Positions 13,354-25,189 of a DNA stretch of 64,000 nt are shown here, in pieces. How positions within the stretch are numbered: position 1 is the first letter of the stretch; every line of letters begins with the position of its first letter. The notes under the pieces were generated by a model. It searched no databases. It was not told the DNA's origin and saw nothing but the letters and a program-made list of their open reading frames with translations. The translations under genes were made by a program, and so were the position numbers. Source of the stretch: Entonaema liquescens (taxonomy: Eukaryota; Ascomycota; Sordariomycetes; Xylariales; Xylariaceae); contig CADCSX010000002.1 of the NCBI GenBank assembly GCA_902805475.1, forward strand, positions 2,170,001 to 2,234,000, given 5' to 3'.

Positions 13354-14206
13354 TTACATCTTTGGAGTAAACATGATTCCCAAGCTCGAATCAATCTCCT
13401 TGACCTTCTGGACCGACTTCTGGTACCCGGGATGTGTCTCGAGCCTCTCGATGTACGCGAATACCTTGGGGAACAACGCCTTCGGACCGCCGCTCTCCCA
13501 CGATCCGAACGTTTCAAACTTATCCTTAGCAGCGATCAATGCGAAGCTGATGAGTATGTCTGCGGACGTGAGTTCCGAGCCGCACAAGTAGTCGCCGCCC
13601 GAGGTCGTAAGCTGCTGCTCCAAGAACCCTAGTTGCGCCTTTGCGTTCGGGAAGACGAGGAAACTGAAGACCTGGTTGGCGACCATGGAGGTAATAGGGC
13701 GGATAAAGAAGGGGACGTTCGGCCCCTTGAGTGAGCCTAGAACCATGGCCATCATGAGCATCGACATCAAGGAACCCTCAACGTAATGAAGCAAGTACTG
13801 CCACCGGAGCCATTGCTCGGTCTCGCCACCGATTTTCCCCTCTTGGCCGTCCTTCCAGCGCTTAGGCATCAGGGTGGTCCCTTCGCTGAAATGCTCGCTC
13901 AGGTATTGAGTGATGAACCCGCTCTCAGCTAGGACAATGGGTTCCGAAGAGCCCGCGGGTGCGATAGAGATCACGGGTGATTTGCCCAGTGGGTGGATCT
14001 TCTTCAATTCCGGGGGAGCGAGCATGTTTACTCGACGGAATGTTTCAAGCTCATAGGGAACCTTAAGCTCCTCAAGAAGCCATAGGATATTCTGAGCGCG
14101 AGACTGCTCTAGCCTGTTTCAATGTGAGAATTGACTCATGATGTAATGAGAGTAATAAAGAGACTTACCAGTAGAGCTTGATTTTGGGTTGTTCTTCGGT
14201 AGCCAT
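13354..14206 (-). CDS. GTT1-type glutathione S-transferase
   Basis: Conjugates glutathione to electrophiles or reduces peroxides. Two exons: 14206-14169 and 14113-13354, with a 55 nt intron (GTAAGT...ACAG), giving 265 residues. Splicing creates KIKLYWLEQSRAQNILWLL, the first strand and helix of the thioredoxin-like domain. The segment PPELKKIHPLGKSPV is very close to yeast Gtt1, and ESGFITQYL is the glutathione-binding part. The C-terminal all-helical domain includes the ADILISFAL helix. Gtt1 is membrane-associated in yeast; here a hydrophobic stretch around SLMSMLMMAMVLGSL could do the same, which is inference. The gene is divergent from the small complex I gene at 14934. Confidence 0.9.
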
Positions 14207-14933
14207 TGTTGATGATACGTAGATTATATGGGTTGTAAGAATATGGAAGTGAATGTGTATAGAGAGAAAACTTGTAAGTTATAAAGAATTTATAAGTTAC
14301 TCGGTGTTTGTTGATATACTCGAAACAGGAAGGATGATATACGCTAACGCACTTTTCCGAGTCTTGTCGGATTTTATATCTTAGCTTGTTACTGATCATA
14401 TGACAAAAGAGGATCGCCTTTATAATCTTTAAGCATTTATAAAACGATGACCAAAAGTTGCCGAGGTATAAATATTCTGCACTAAGAGTATTTACGGGCT
14501 ACATCATAGACTACCTACTTGAGACTTGTATTGGTAACACTACGATTGGAATCGATGGGTATTGTGGTAACACGAAACTCAGGATTTCATGATTTTGGAA
14601 AGCAAAGCCATTAAGTAGGTACCTACCTAAATACAAAAGATCTATAGTTGTGCAAGTACAAGACAACTTTATGTATTTCAGGTGTAATACAACTACGTCA
14701 GTTCTTGGGGCATGATTTTAGGTAACAGCTTTGATTACGTAATCAGAGATAAGCTTTACGCGCCACAATAAGGCTGAAAACTAAGGGCCCCCCCATGTCA
14801 CAAGCCGCATCTCATCCAAGACGTCCTAGAGCGAATTGAAGCTACAATCAATTCCATCTCGAGATAGATCCTCGAAAACAACCACCTAAACACCTGCCCA
14901 TATAGTGCACGGCGACTGCCAACCTCCGTCAAG
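14207..14933. promoter_or_regulatory. shared intergenic region between divergent GST and complex I subunit genes
   Basis: The 727 bp between two divergent starts must hold both promoters. It is AT-rich near the GST side. No specific transcription factor site can be claimed. No coding sequence is seen. Confidence 0.4.
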
Positions 14934-15432
14934 ATGGCTGGCATAGAGCACTACCGTACGTATACGCACTTCCGATACCTCAATTGAATCTCCACTCGCG
15001 ACAACAAGCAAGCAAGCTAACATTGATGCCAGGCATGTCGATGGACCCGGCCATCCAAAAGCTGGGGAGTACGTCTACCCATTTCACCCCCTTCTTCTGT
15101 CCCTAAGACACCGCGAAGAACCACGGCGCAGAAGGAAAAATCGCGCAAGGCGGTCGGGGAGATAAGACCAGCAGCTGACCTGATCCCGCAGACATGACCA
15201 CGAACCGCCACAAGTACTTCCGATGGAGTCCGCGAACCGCCCGCCTCAGCTTCATGTACCTCATCTTCGCGCCAGCCGTCGTAGGTGTCATTGCCGCCAC
15301 GACCGATGTGAGTGCTCTCAACTTCCTTGGCTGGATATAAGTAGATATGGGGATTGCTGACATATCTCCGATACATAGGGAAAGTACGATCTCCGAGCGA
15401 AGAGGAAGGGAGACTTGATCAAGGAATTCTAA
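14934..15432 (+). CDS. NADH:ubiquinone oxidoreductase B15 (NDUFB4-like) accessory subunit, small four-exon gene
   Basis: A small membrane-arm subunit of mitochondrial complex I. Four exons: 14934-14955, 15033-15068, 15192-15307 and 15379-15432, with introns starting GTACGT, GTACGT and GTGAGT, give 75 residues. It begins MAGIEHYRMSMDPAIQKLG. The third exon carries TTNRHKYFRWSPRTA and then a single membrane segment (LSFMYLIFAPAVVGVIAA). The tail is GKYDLRAKRKGDLIKEF. Fungal B15 subunits share the short N-terminus, the RxKYFRW-P-RTA stretch, one membrane helix and the basic GDxxxEF tail. The gene has no single open frame over 45 codons and is easily missed. Assignment is from memory of the family. 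Confidence 0.85.
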
Positions 15433-16372
15433 GGACAGAATCGGCGTGGGGAAAGCCAGGACAACTGTACATAAAGTTAGGCAAACTGCTGCAATCAAAT
15501 AAGAGTTTGAGTCAACGAATATCAACTGGTATTTCTACTGTCCCAAAGTTCAATAGTGAACTTGACCTTAAGGATAAAGAGCAAAGGGATTCCAGGGCCC
15601 AATGTCACCATATACTCTCTAATCGAAAATCTAAGTCGTGATCAATATGATATACGAAGAGCTACTCGCGAAAGACAGCCCTAGTTGTATATCAGTAAAC
15701 TCAGCCATGGCTCTTGAATATAGTTACGATCTGACAGCCGAACAATTTCATGTAGTTTTTCAACAGCAAGCATCACTTAAATTCAAAAAACAGCTTCAAA
15801 TGTGAACCAGTTGAATTGATACTGATACATACTACTAATTACCAGATAGAATAGCAAACGCAAACCAAACTTTTCAATAGATATGCTCCCTTAATTGCCC
15901 CCTTTCCCCACTCCTGTCTATAGCCCGAAAATGCACGCACACCATAAAAACCGTAAGGCAGAAAACAAGATGAAGAAACTTTTGTAGGGGGTATCTGTAA
16001 TCGCTTTGCTGCTTGCTGAATACTCGAGAGCATTCGGGTATCAATTCGTTACTACGACTGTGACGATAGACTCAGCATCCTTATTTGGGATATTGAAGGG
16101 AAACACAGTGATAAGTGATCTCTTTCAATATCACAGACAAGGATGTCGGGCATATTGTCAGTAGTAGGTCCGCTAAGAGAGCCAAGACGGAGACAACCTG
16201 CTTGTGTCTTAGGTTGGTAAATCCGCGGGGCTAGATGGCGATCAGTGAGATAGCCCCGAACCGGGACAACTCACTTGGTTGTGAGTCCGCGCAGGACAAG
16301 TACCTGTACCATATTTTGTCTGTTACCACTTTCCAAAAGACACGGTTGTCTGTCTGTACCAAGATCGCGCCT
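15433..16372. other. convergent intergenic region
   Basis: 3' flanks of the complex I subunit and SAP18 genes. Open frames here are short and lack any domain. No RNA gene recognised. Confidence 0.5.
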
Positions 16373-17169
16373 TTATGTTCGTCTTGTCCCTCTACCACGC
16401 CCTGCAGCGGGCGGATCAGGTAATCGCTCTCCTCTCCTCCACTCGCCCATCGGTATGCTACTCCGGTTCCCAAGCCCGTCGTACCCCCTCCCGCTATTTC
16501 TCGTTCTACCAGAGCGGTCGTTGCCATTCTCCTGTTCTCTCCTACCGAAAGAGCCACTAGGGGCACGGCCAATAGCAGTCCTGGGCTCGCCGGCACCGGT
16601 ACCGCGCCCGGTCCTTGCGCTGGAGATAGGGGCAACGGAACCGTCTGGTAAAGGGGGGAGGATGGCGCAGGATATGAAATCACCGACGACAAACCTGGCC
16701 TCCTTTAAGGTCTTTTCCCCTTCCGATTCGAGTGTCTTCTCAGCCTCGGGGTCGTCAGGGTCTAAGCCTCGTCCCCCGTTACCAACTATTACGCTACCCA
16801 AGTCCTTTACCGTGTATTTGGCCGTAGTTGGGCCTGAGGTGCTTCGCGTGTCCGGGAATATGAGACGGAATGCGAATCGGGTGCCAGTTGCTGGGTCAGG
16901 GACGAGAGATGGTTTTAAGGCGGCGATGATATAAGTGAGCTCCGTTAAGGTGCAGTCGGGCCAGGTGTATATGGGCATATGCGGTGGGAGCTGTGACGTA
17001 TTGAACTCATCGGGCCTGAGAGAGAAGTTCATATATGAGTATTTGGATGGTCGCCCCTTAATTCTTGGATGGTCGCAGGGAAACCCCGTGATGGCCTTAC
17101 TTACCTGTGGAACGCGCCGGTTCGATAGAAGAGCCGTAGCATAAACGGCGGTGTTGTGTGACGATCCAT
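16373..17169 (-). CDS. SAP18: SAP18 family protein (Sin3-associated polypeptide)
   Basis: Component linked to the Sin3-histone deacetylase complex and, in animals, to the splicing-associated ASAP complex. Exon 1 is 17169-17105 and begins MDRHTTPPFMLRLFYRTGAF. An 89 nt intron (GTAAGT...CTCAG) separates it from exon 2, 17015-16373, giving 235 residues. The SAP18 ubiquitin-like fold is shown by PIYTWPDCTLTELTYIIAA, FAFRLIFPD, VKDLGSVIVG and RFVVGDFISCAILPP. The C-terminus is Arg/Gly-rich and contains the fungal GEWRRGERLPD motif. A longer in-frame reading from 17212 without splicing would lose the conserved N-terminal strand, so the spliced start is preferred. Divergent from PRP18. Confidence 0.92.
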
Positions 17170-17957
17170 GGTGAGGTATCACTTCCCCAAGTGGTACCTT
17201 CGCAAGGAACACTCTGTTGAGATCTCAAAGCATATTGTTGCTACTGGGAAGAGTTGGCTTATATACGCTTCCCCTTCCTGGGAACGGAATAGTAGATGAA
17301 AAATCCGGGAGAATTGAGACGGCACGGGATAGATGCGTTTTGATGAATGGAAGATCGGAGATTTTTCTGACGAGGCTACGAATAATAAGCTTCGAATTAT
17401 ATGTTGAAGTAAGCAAACGCGGGAGCTTGAAAGCTACGCTGATAAGATTCTAGCTTAAGGTAGCTTGTACAAGGGACTCGGGAGTTAATATGGCTGTTAT
17501 GATGGTAGGAAATGGCTAGAAATGTTAAATACCTCCTAAACTTTAGAAAGCCCCACCTACCCCGGGCAGTTTAGCGGCTCTTTATGATGTAACTTGGGTA
17601 GACCGTCAGCGTAGCGTGCAGGTGCAGGTGCAGGTAGTTTTGGCTTAGTCTGCAGAGTCGGTATGGTCGGTATCTTCCCACTAAAAACTGGCCGACCTCC
17701 TTAGTGGATTGACTCCTATTGGACATTTTAAAAAACAATAATTGAACCCTTGCGACCTTTCGTCCCCATACGCCGCCCTGCGATCTCCATCATCCCAACA
17801 TACATACATCCGCACCGCTTTCCTTGGGACCACGTAGCTGGGACCTCCACTCATCTTCCTCAGCAGGTCCTATTCTACCAGCCACTCGGTGGGTTTTTTG
17901 CAATCTCGCGCAGAGCAACAAACAAACAACACACACCTGGCCTGGTTTCCCCAAACA
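17170..17957. promoter_or_regulatory. shared intergenic region between divergent SAP18 and PRP18
   Basis: 788 bp between two divergent start codons. It contains a GTGCAGGTGCAGGTGCAGGT short repeat near 17616-17635. No other feature is claimed. Confidence 0.4.
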
Positions 17958-19049
17958 ATGGATTTCGCATCCCTTATGTCCAAAGAGCTCGCGAAGGCGA
18001 CAGGAGCAACACCTTCGTCTACGAGCGACTCTACCTCATCCTCATCCTCCTCTAATAACAAGAAATACATACGGCGCTCCGAAGCCGAAGCCCAACGCGA
18101 AGCCGCGTACCGAGCCGAGCAAAAAGCCCTCGAGGAAAAGCGCGCGGCGAAAGCCGCCGAGAAACGCAAGCGCGAAGAGGAGGCCGCCGAGGAAGCCCGG
18201 GCCCGCGAGGACAAGAGGCGGAAGCTCGAAGAGGAGACGCGGCGGCGGCGCGAGGAGCAAGCAGCAGAGGAAGAGCGGCGGCGACGGAAACGTCTCGGGC
18301 TGCCCGAGCTCCCCAAGGAAGATGGCGGTAGTAGTAGTCGCGAGGGCAGCGCTGGTGTAGAGGGCGAGGAGGACATCCCCGAGGAGCAACTCGTTTCGAA
18401 GCTGCGCGAACTCGGGCAGCCAGCCACGCTGTTCGGCGAGACGCATCGCGCGAAACTGAGACGGTACCGCAAGCTGACGACCGTGGTGACGGCCGGGCCT
18501 ATACCCACCACGCTACAATTGCTTGAGGAGAAGGACATGAAGGTAGACGGGTCGATACCGCAGGACAAGGCGGGACGGCAGTACCTGTTCCGCCAGCTAG
18601 CGTCGTACTTCACAATGGTGCTGCGGGAGTGGGAGGCGGCGCTCGCGCGGGAAGAGAACCGCGACACGTTTGCCGGGAAGGCGGCTATCAACGCCATGGT
18701 ATCAAGTCGGGATAACATGGTGCCTCTATTCCGCAAGTTTGAGAAAGGCGAGCTAGAGGACGACATTCTAAAGCCTGTTGTAGAGATCGTCCAAGCCGCG
18801 CAGGAACGGCGGTACGTCGACGCCAACGACGGCTATCTACGTCTGAGTATTGGTAAGGCGGCGTGGCCTATTGGTGTTACCATGGTGGGTATTCACGAGC
18901 GAAGTGCGCGGGAGAAATTACACAATGGTGAGCGGGGACACATTATGAGTGATGAGGTGACGAGAAAATACTTACAGAGCATCAAACGGTGTCTAACCTT
19001 TGCGCAAGTCCGCTGGCCTCCGGAAGATATTAGGCAGTTGATGGGATAA
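17958..19049 (+). CDS. PRP18: pre-mRNA-splicing factor Prp18
   Basis: U5 snRNP-associated second-step splicing factor that helps 3' splice site choice. Single exon, 363 residues. The ATG at 17958 (context ACAATGG) begins MDFASLMSKELAKA, the conserved fungal N-terminus. Residues about 35-125 are a highly charged Glu/Arg/Lys coiled coil. A PRP4/SFM-like motif follows (LVSKLRELGQPATLFGET). The C-terminal Prp18 helical domain includes YLFRQLASYF, NRDTFAGKAA and the conserved loop region NDGYLRLSIGKAAWPIGVT. It ends ...WPPEDIRQLMG. The open frames seen opposite this gene are shadows of its charged repeat. Convergent with CSN1. Confidence 0.96.
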   Translation: MDFASLMSKELAKATGATPSSTSDSTSSSSSSNNKKYIRRSEAEAQREAAYRAEQKALEEKRAAKAAEKRKREEEAAEEARAREDKRRKLEEETRRRREEQAAEEERRRRKRLGLPELPKEDGGSSSREGSAGVEGEEDIPEEQLVSKLRELGQPATLFGETHRAKLRRYRKLTTVVTAGPIPTTLQLLEEKDMKVDGSIPQDKAGRQYLFRQLASYFTMVLREWEAALAREENRDTFAGKAAINAMVSSRDNMVPLFRKFEKGELEDDILKPVVEIVQAAQERRYVDANDGYLRLSIGKAAWPIGVTMVGIHERSAREKLHNGERGHIMSDEVTRKYLQSIKRCLTFAQVRWPPEDIRQLMG

Positions 19050-19426
19050 TGCGGGAATAGTACTTAATTAATTCATTCCTGAACTATTTCGTCATAGGGT
19101 ATTTACGAATCTCATGCTCATGAACGACATAACATGCCATACAGACATAACCTTAGAACTATGCTGCAAAAAAAGCAAAATTGCAACGCAACGTCCATGA
19201 CGCCTGTATCCTAGCAACTCCTCACCATGCTCTTGTGCCTATGTGTTTGGCTGCCTTTTGGCCGTGATGACAAAATGTCTTCCTGTGACTACTCAGTCCA
19301 TCTCCATTCACATTTCTCCAACTCCCAACTCCTTCAGGTTTAGCGTTGGGGGCCGCTGCCTAGGATATTTCTGGTATATCCTAATACCTTAAGAGTATTA
19401 CTGTCTTAAACTCAAAACGATCCCCG
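19050..19426. other. convergent intergenic region between PRP18 and CSN1
   Basis: 377 bp of 3' flank for both genes. Nothing further is seen. Confidence 0.5.
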
Positions 19427-21064
19427 CTAAGACATTGCGTCGTTGGAAGTTGGCTGTCTCCTAGCTTCATCGATCCAGACATCGCCTACACCGGGGACAT
19501 TACCGGCTCCCCCGACAGCAACCTTTTTACTGCCCTTAACTTCTAAGTCAGCCGCTACGATGTTCATGCGACGGATTCTCTCCAAGACTTCCTTCTCATA
19601 AATTTTGGCGGAGTCTAGAGCTTTCTTCTGCATAGCCGCTCGGGAGTTGGTGGAAACAGCAACAAGGAGCTAAACGAGGATCTTAGTAACACACTTGTTC
19701 CGATGAACACATCTGAACTTACCTTGTCAATGGTATTTATGCGAGCATTTAGAGCACCAGTTCTAATCATGTTGACGAGCTCTGACTCAATAGACTCTCC
19801 GGGTTTAGCAAAGGCTGCATTGAGGCTGTCCAGAGTAACACATGAGAACGGTACGAAATATTGGACGATGCATTTGCTGCGGATTTGCGAGAAAATCCCG
19901 GGGACATGTGACTGGAGATAGATGTCGAGAAGGTAATCGTTTCGGTATGACTCGAGTATCCCCAAGCAAGCTGAGTATCGTCCGTTGACAAACAGGCTAA
20001 CAGCTTTGCGGATGTGCGGCTCTAGTTCTAGATAATTCCTAAAGCTGGCGTTGTCTAGAACCCGGGTCTGTAGCTCTAATCGATCCATCGAAGCGAGTGC
20101 AAGAAGTCCGCCGTATGTCGCGACGTCATTTGAGCTAGCGATGTCGTTGTGTGCCTGGCAGCTGGTCGGGTCGCCAACTTCGAGGAAGCTCTTAGCAGCA
20201 TCGTAATATCGACCCTCCCCAAGTTGAGCCAGACCATAAATCATCTTCTGATAGGGCTGCTCGGTATTCTGCTCGGTGTTCCCTGGGCTCACGGCCAAGA
20301 CTTTGTTCGCATTTGCCAACACTGCAGCCCAGTCTCGCTTCTGTAACATAATGCTAATGATATGCTTGCCTACGTCTTGGATATGAGATTGTGTACTGGC
20401 ATCAGGTCTCATCTTGATATAGGTCTCAGATGCTCCGGTAAGATCCCCAATAGACTCTAGGTGCTCGCCAAGATCGCGGTGACCAATCTAGGTATGTCAG
20501 CGCTATTCCAAGTGACTACCTTCGTAGGTCAGAAGTAGATATATACCCTAATACTCTCTTTGACTAAGTTATTTTTGTAGCCCTTCAGCTCGGACTCAAG
20601 CCGGTGAGTTTCAGCCTTGTTGGCTTTCTCTGTCGCCGTGACCCAGGATTCGTCCCATTTAGCCTCAGGCTCATCCGGAGCAGCGACGCGAATGTATTCG
20701 AAAGCATCACGGTATCGTTGGGTATCTTTCCCACGTTTGGCTTCAGCCACGGCAGCTTTGAGGGCATCGACGCATAGGGGTACGGAGCATTGGCCGATTA
20801 ATAATAGTCGCTCGAAACGAGTACGGCCTGATAAAGAAAGGTTAGCAGTTATTATTACTATGCTTGTCAAGGTACTTTGGTCACCAACCTTTATAATTGG
20901 AGATGTATAGATCAAGGTCCAGCTTAGGAGCATCTGGAATATGTTAGCTTTTTTAGTTAATCGGAGAAGAATTTGTTGGAAAGTCGCTTCAAACCTCTAA
21001 CGATAATACCGCCCTGGTTGTCCATGGCGGTAAAGTAGTTAAGGATGTGCTGGTCGGCTGCCAT
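19427..21064 (-). CDS. CSN1: COP9 signalosome complex subunit 1
   Basis: Scaffold subunit of the COP9 signalosome, which removes Nedd8 from cullins and controls development and secondary metabolism in fungi. Five exons: 21064-20995, 20933-20889, 20827-20547, 20487-19723 and 19669-19427, giving 467 residues. It starts MAADQHILNYFTAMDNQGG, followed by KLDLDLYISNYKGRTRFERL, the conserved entry to the TPR-like repeats (Rpn7 domain). The PCI winged-helix region is in exon 4 (LELEPHIRKAVSLFVNGRY, then SCVTLDSLNAAF). Exon 5 carries LLVAVSTNSRAAM and ends with EVLERIRRMNIVAADLEV. All five junctions keep frame and have GT/AG borders. Confidence 0.94.
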
Positions 21065-24000
21065 GATGCCAGCGCTCAAGCTATTAGTATCTATGATTAA
21101 CTAATGCCTTAATCCGTTGGTTATGCTTCGAACAATATGGATGACGGTGTGCGTGTTAGGATGTTGGAATGTTTCGCCTTTGACTTATTTAAGTTTGTGT
21201 TGGATGTATCGGAAAAAAAGAACGTATCAAGGCTGTGAATATCGAAGTTGCTTCCTACCTTGTTTTTGGCGGGGTAGCTACACCTACATAGTAACGTTGG
21301 AGGCACTTACCTTATCGCTCTCTATTAATCGGTATTAATCGCCTTATGCATGTGGCGTACCTAATTCCATTGGACGATTATTCCAGGTACACAGCGACGT
21401 GCACAGCTAGCATGGGGCGTAAGGCTTAAGTGGGGTTTCCCAGCACTAGTGTAGTAGGAGTGTGCTGTTAATTTTGGTAAGTCTGCTTGACCAGCCTCCA
21501 GCCTTCAGCTTTACCAAAGCCTCATGAATCCACACAAGCTTAATCTAGAGCTGCCGAATTGTCGAGATTACCTATGTACGATTAATAATCTACCTTAAGT
21601 CCTTCATGTAGGTGTATACCTATATATAAACTATTTGCTTTGCTTTAACTATACAACATTTCTTACCTTTTCAAATCAGTGTTTTGCCTTTGATACGTAT
21701 TAATTTGCTTATATCGGTGGTACTGCCTCGGACATAGGACGGCTTCACGGCATGTTAAAATACTGTTCAGCTTCCATTCATACATTGGATCCACAGGCCA
21801 AGCAAAGAGGCTAAAGTGGGTAACAGGCCACGAGACGAGAATAGCTGACGTTCAATTTATCTGATTGCTATCATGAGGACAGGATGCTTCAACATGTCTA
21901 ACCTCAAATAAACTTAGGTCAACTGGGGTGTGATGTGGAAGTCAGCTTTGTGAGGCTTCCTGATTAATATCCACGTTTACTATATTACATACCTGGGTAC
22001 CTATGTACCCCATAGACACGTCGTCCTGGTGTTGAATCTACCTGCATACCTCCTTTTATTGCGTTTTGTAAAAACGCGTCTCGATCAAGCCATTACTTTT
22101 TCGGACTTTGACTAATAGATAGGTACCTACCTAAATAGGTGATACTTCATACGATCAAAAAAATATTCGAAGCCAATTGAATACTATGAGTCGATCTGAA
22201 TATAACTGTATTGTAATTAGGTATTAAGTATGTTTGGGTATAATATTTCAGCTATATGGAAGAATGGGTATACGCCAATCTTGGTACCTGTATCTCTATT
22301 CTCTAAGATGGTCTAAATGAGAATCATATCGCGAATATTGCCAAGATGAAAGTCCACTTTTGCACGGAGACGCGAGCTCCAATCATGGCGTATTCCGGGT
22401 CAAAGAGCTTTTTCGGTGGAGAGGGCCAAGACGGCGGTGTGCCGGTTTTCCGAGATCTAAGCATCTATCTCTAATCCATACCAATTCCTAATAGCAATTG
22501 GAAACTGGTATAGGAATTGACTGGTCCTTGTGGATAATATGAGACTGAAAAGAAAATAATACCAAAACAACATATATTGAGTTGGGAGAGAATACCCCTG
22601 AATTTGACTTAACTTCATTGACATAATATCGATTACATAACATGGTCGTTATTGTCAGTTACGGGTGCATACTAGGTAGCTTATCTTTCTGCTAAGTCTT
22701 CGCCGCTCTGTGAATATGCATGCAGGAAAATTGCTTCGGAGCTTCGAGGCGGTGCCAAGATCGCCGCTACGGGCTCTCCGCGTACCTGCAACAAGCTGCA
22801 ATGATACCCTCTGTTCCTGACCAGTAAACATGGTTATGATGATATAGTCGTGCGGGAAGCTGCCATTGTAAGGGCCCCATAGCCGCTTGCTTATGTATTT
22901 GTATTAGCAATATGCTGACAACCTTCCGAATGCTCGGGTTGAGCCCCGTCATAACAAGTAATTTTGGAATCATCCTATTAATTAAAACATGAGGAATCAG
23001 GAGAGATACCTCTCGGGGGAAAGGTACGATATTATAGCGATACAAATAAGTATGGAGCTAACCTATGTTTTTGTCGAGTTCGAAGTCATTACCTGATAAT
23101 CCAGCCTTGTAGGTAAGGGTAGCTTGTGTATGTACGTACTTGGCGATCAAAAGCTTGGTGGAAGTTATCCATCACATTCCACATAATAGTTCTAGACTCG
23201 AAGCCAAGGGCTATCCTGCCCATTGCACGCAACCTTAAGAGATTTCGGTTTGAAGAGACATGATTATTGAGCAAACGTACTAAACCGCACGGAAAACTCG
23301 ATTGTATCAAGCCCGTCTAAACGGGCCTATTGTTGTTCAGGAGGCCTCACTAGTTGACTTCGAATTAAGGTATGTTAATGTTACCTATTTGAATAAGTCA
23401 TTTAAATCAAGAGGCCTCCTGTCGGCTTCGGGGGCCGCATGCTGGTGCTCCCCGATAAAATATCGTCGTTATCCCAGATACAAAACTTATTTTGCGCGTG
23501 CTGGAAGTTGGAAATAAGACGTTGCTTCAGTCCGTATACCAAAACACGTATGTAGGGTAACATTTATTAGCCTTATATATGATTGTTTATGGGGTTGGCA
23601 AGTATAAGTTTTACTTTCATGTCGACGTAGCCATGTAATTGATATAAGCTTTTTTATGCTAGTTAGTTAATGGAATTGTTTAGGTTAGGTAGGCTGTAAA
23701 CATGTCTGAGCTCATTGTAAGGTTTCGGAGACGGTTCAAGGAACGTGTAAATTATCAGACGAATAAATCAACTTTAGGTAGCTTCGTCAATACGTCCAAT
23801 GTCTCTCTGTTCGCTACATGGAACTATATCCATCTCTCTCTACGTACCTATACTGCTTACACGTATGCACCTAAGTATGCATAAAGTCACCAAACCGGAG
23901 TAGCCTTTTTCTGTGCTACACCAACCTGCTACTTCGTCATGACTCGTAATAAAAGTACTTTCCAGCTCATTTCTCGAATGGATATACATTACAAGGGGCG

Positions 24001-25189
24001 GCCTAGGTTTTCGAGCTGTCCCCGCTCCGCCTTGTAAAAGGCAGTACCTACCCAAACTATATGATCCTGGTTCATCTAGCCAAGCGCCTTTCTATTTGCA
24101 TACATGTAGTTTCCCCACTCGAGCCACCATGTCTTTTTTTTCTTAAGCGTTCCATCGTCCCCCCCTTGAAATGCCTCTAGCAGAACGAATTGGCTTCAGA
24201 TTCTCGTTCATCGTATTATTTACTTCTTTTGCAACGACTAGAGGGGAAGGTTATCTTAGTTGTGCACCAGATATCTATCTAGTTAAGGCTACACTTACTG
24301 GCCTCTAACATTATCGGGCCTATCATTTCTATCCTTGGGCCGAACGGATTATTCCGACCGACCGCCTTTCTTTTCATTTCAATCCCATTTTGATCTTGTG
24401 TTTGTTCGTCGCCCACACTCACTACACAGGTCGCTACAGGACGTTAGACACGAGAATCCTCTCTCCCCTCTGGTAGGTACATAATTCCTGGTACACCCTC
24501 TTTTCGCCCGTAGGCCTGCAGATGTATACACCTCCCTAAGAACGCCAAGGAACAGAAGCAAGAAGAGGAAAAAAAAAAAAGAAGACAACCTTTCACGTAC
24601 AATTCCTACATACCTATGTACGTAATAGCAAAAACTACGTTATGTACCTAAGGTAGAGAGGTCTTGTTCTACCTAGTTACTTAACCTTAGGTGCCTTATG
24701 CTATGACCTACGCTACTGCATCAGCGTCTTCGGCCCCATCTCACCCTACCTACTTTTCTTTCGATTCACTCAACTCAAACCTTCTGTCCTGCATGTTCAT
24801 GCTCAGATAAGATTATATTCTTCACTTCTTCTTCTTCTGCCTTAATAATTTGTCCTTCACTTTTTCAGTTAACAGCGAGGTTATATATACCTATTTATTT
24901 AATCCTCCTACTCGTTCACAACAGTTCAATTAGGCCAACAACCCTCTCGCATTACTAACTTCTTTCATACTTATTTATAGGCAGTTAAAAACAACTTCTA
25001 CCGTGTATTGTGGTATCTATTCGACATAATTGGTTTGCCCAGGAGCAAGCATAACACCTCGAAAATGCGCTGGAACACGTTTCCTATATCATAAATATAT
25101 GAATATAAAGCGCAAGAAGACGGCAGCGGGCTATTCTTTGACTTAATTTTTAGGAGGGTGCCATTCCTGGCACCCACGACCGACCGGAC
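21065..25189. other. 4.1 kb gene-free region upstream of the Zn2Cys6 regulator
   Basis: No intact gene and no recognisable relic. The last 500-1000 bp are probably the promoter and long 5' leader of the regulator at 25190; pyrimidine-rich tracts (TTCTTCTTCTTCTGCC near 24825) occur there. A cluster of inverted repeats lies at 23311-23421. Short open frames have no domain-like content. Confidence 0.5.
23311..23421. repeat. cluster of inverted repeats in gene-free DNA
   Basis: A perfect hairpin GCCCGT-CTAA-ACGGGC lies at 23311-23326. CAGGAGGCCTC at 23338-23348 is repeated in inverted form (GAGGCCTCCTG) at 23411-23421, with a 62 bp AT-rich spacer. Both arms also contain the palindrome AGGCCT. 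No coding role. Confidence 0.6.

Noticed and set aside
17870..18826. 318-codon Ser/Arg-rich open frame opposite PRP18
   Set aside because: It is the antisense shadow of the Glu/Arg/Lys codons of PRP18. It has no domain and no splice context.
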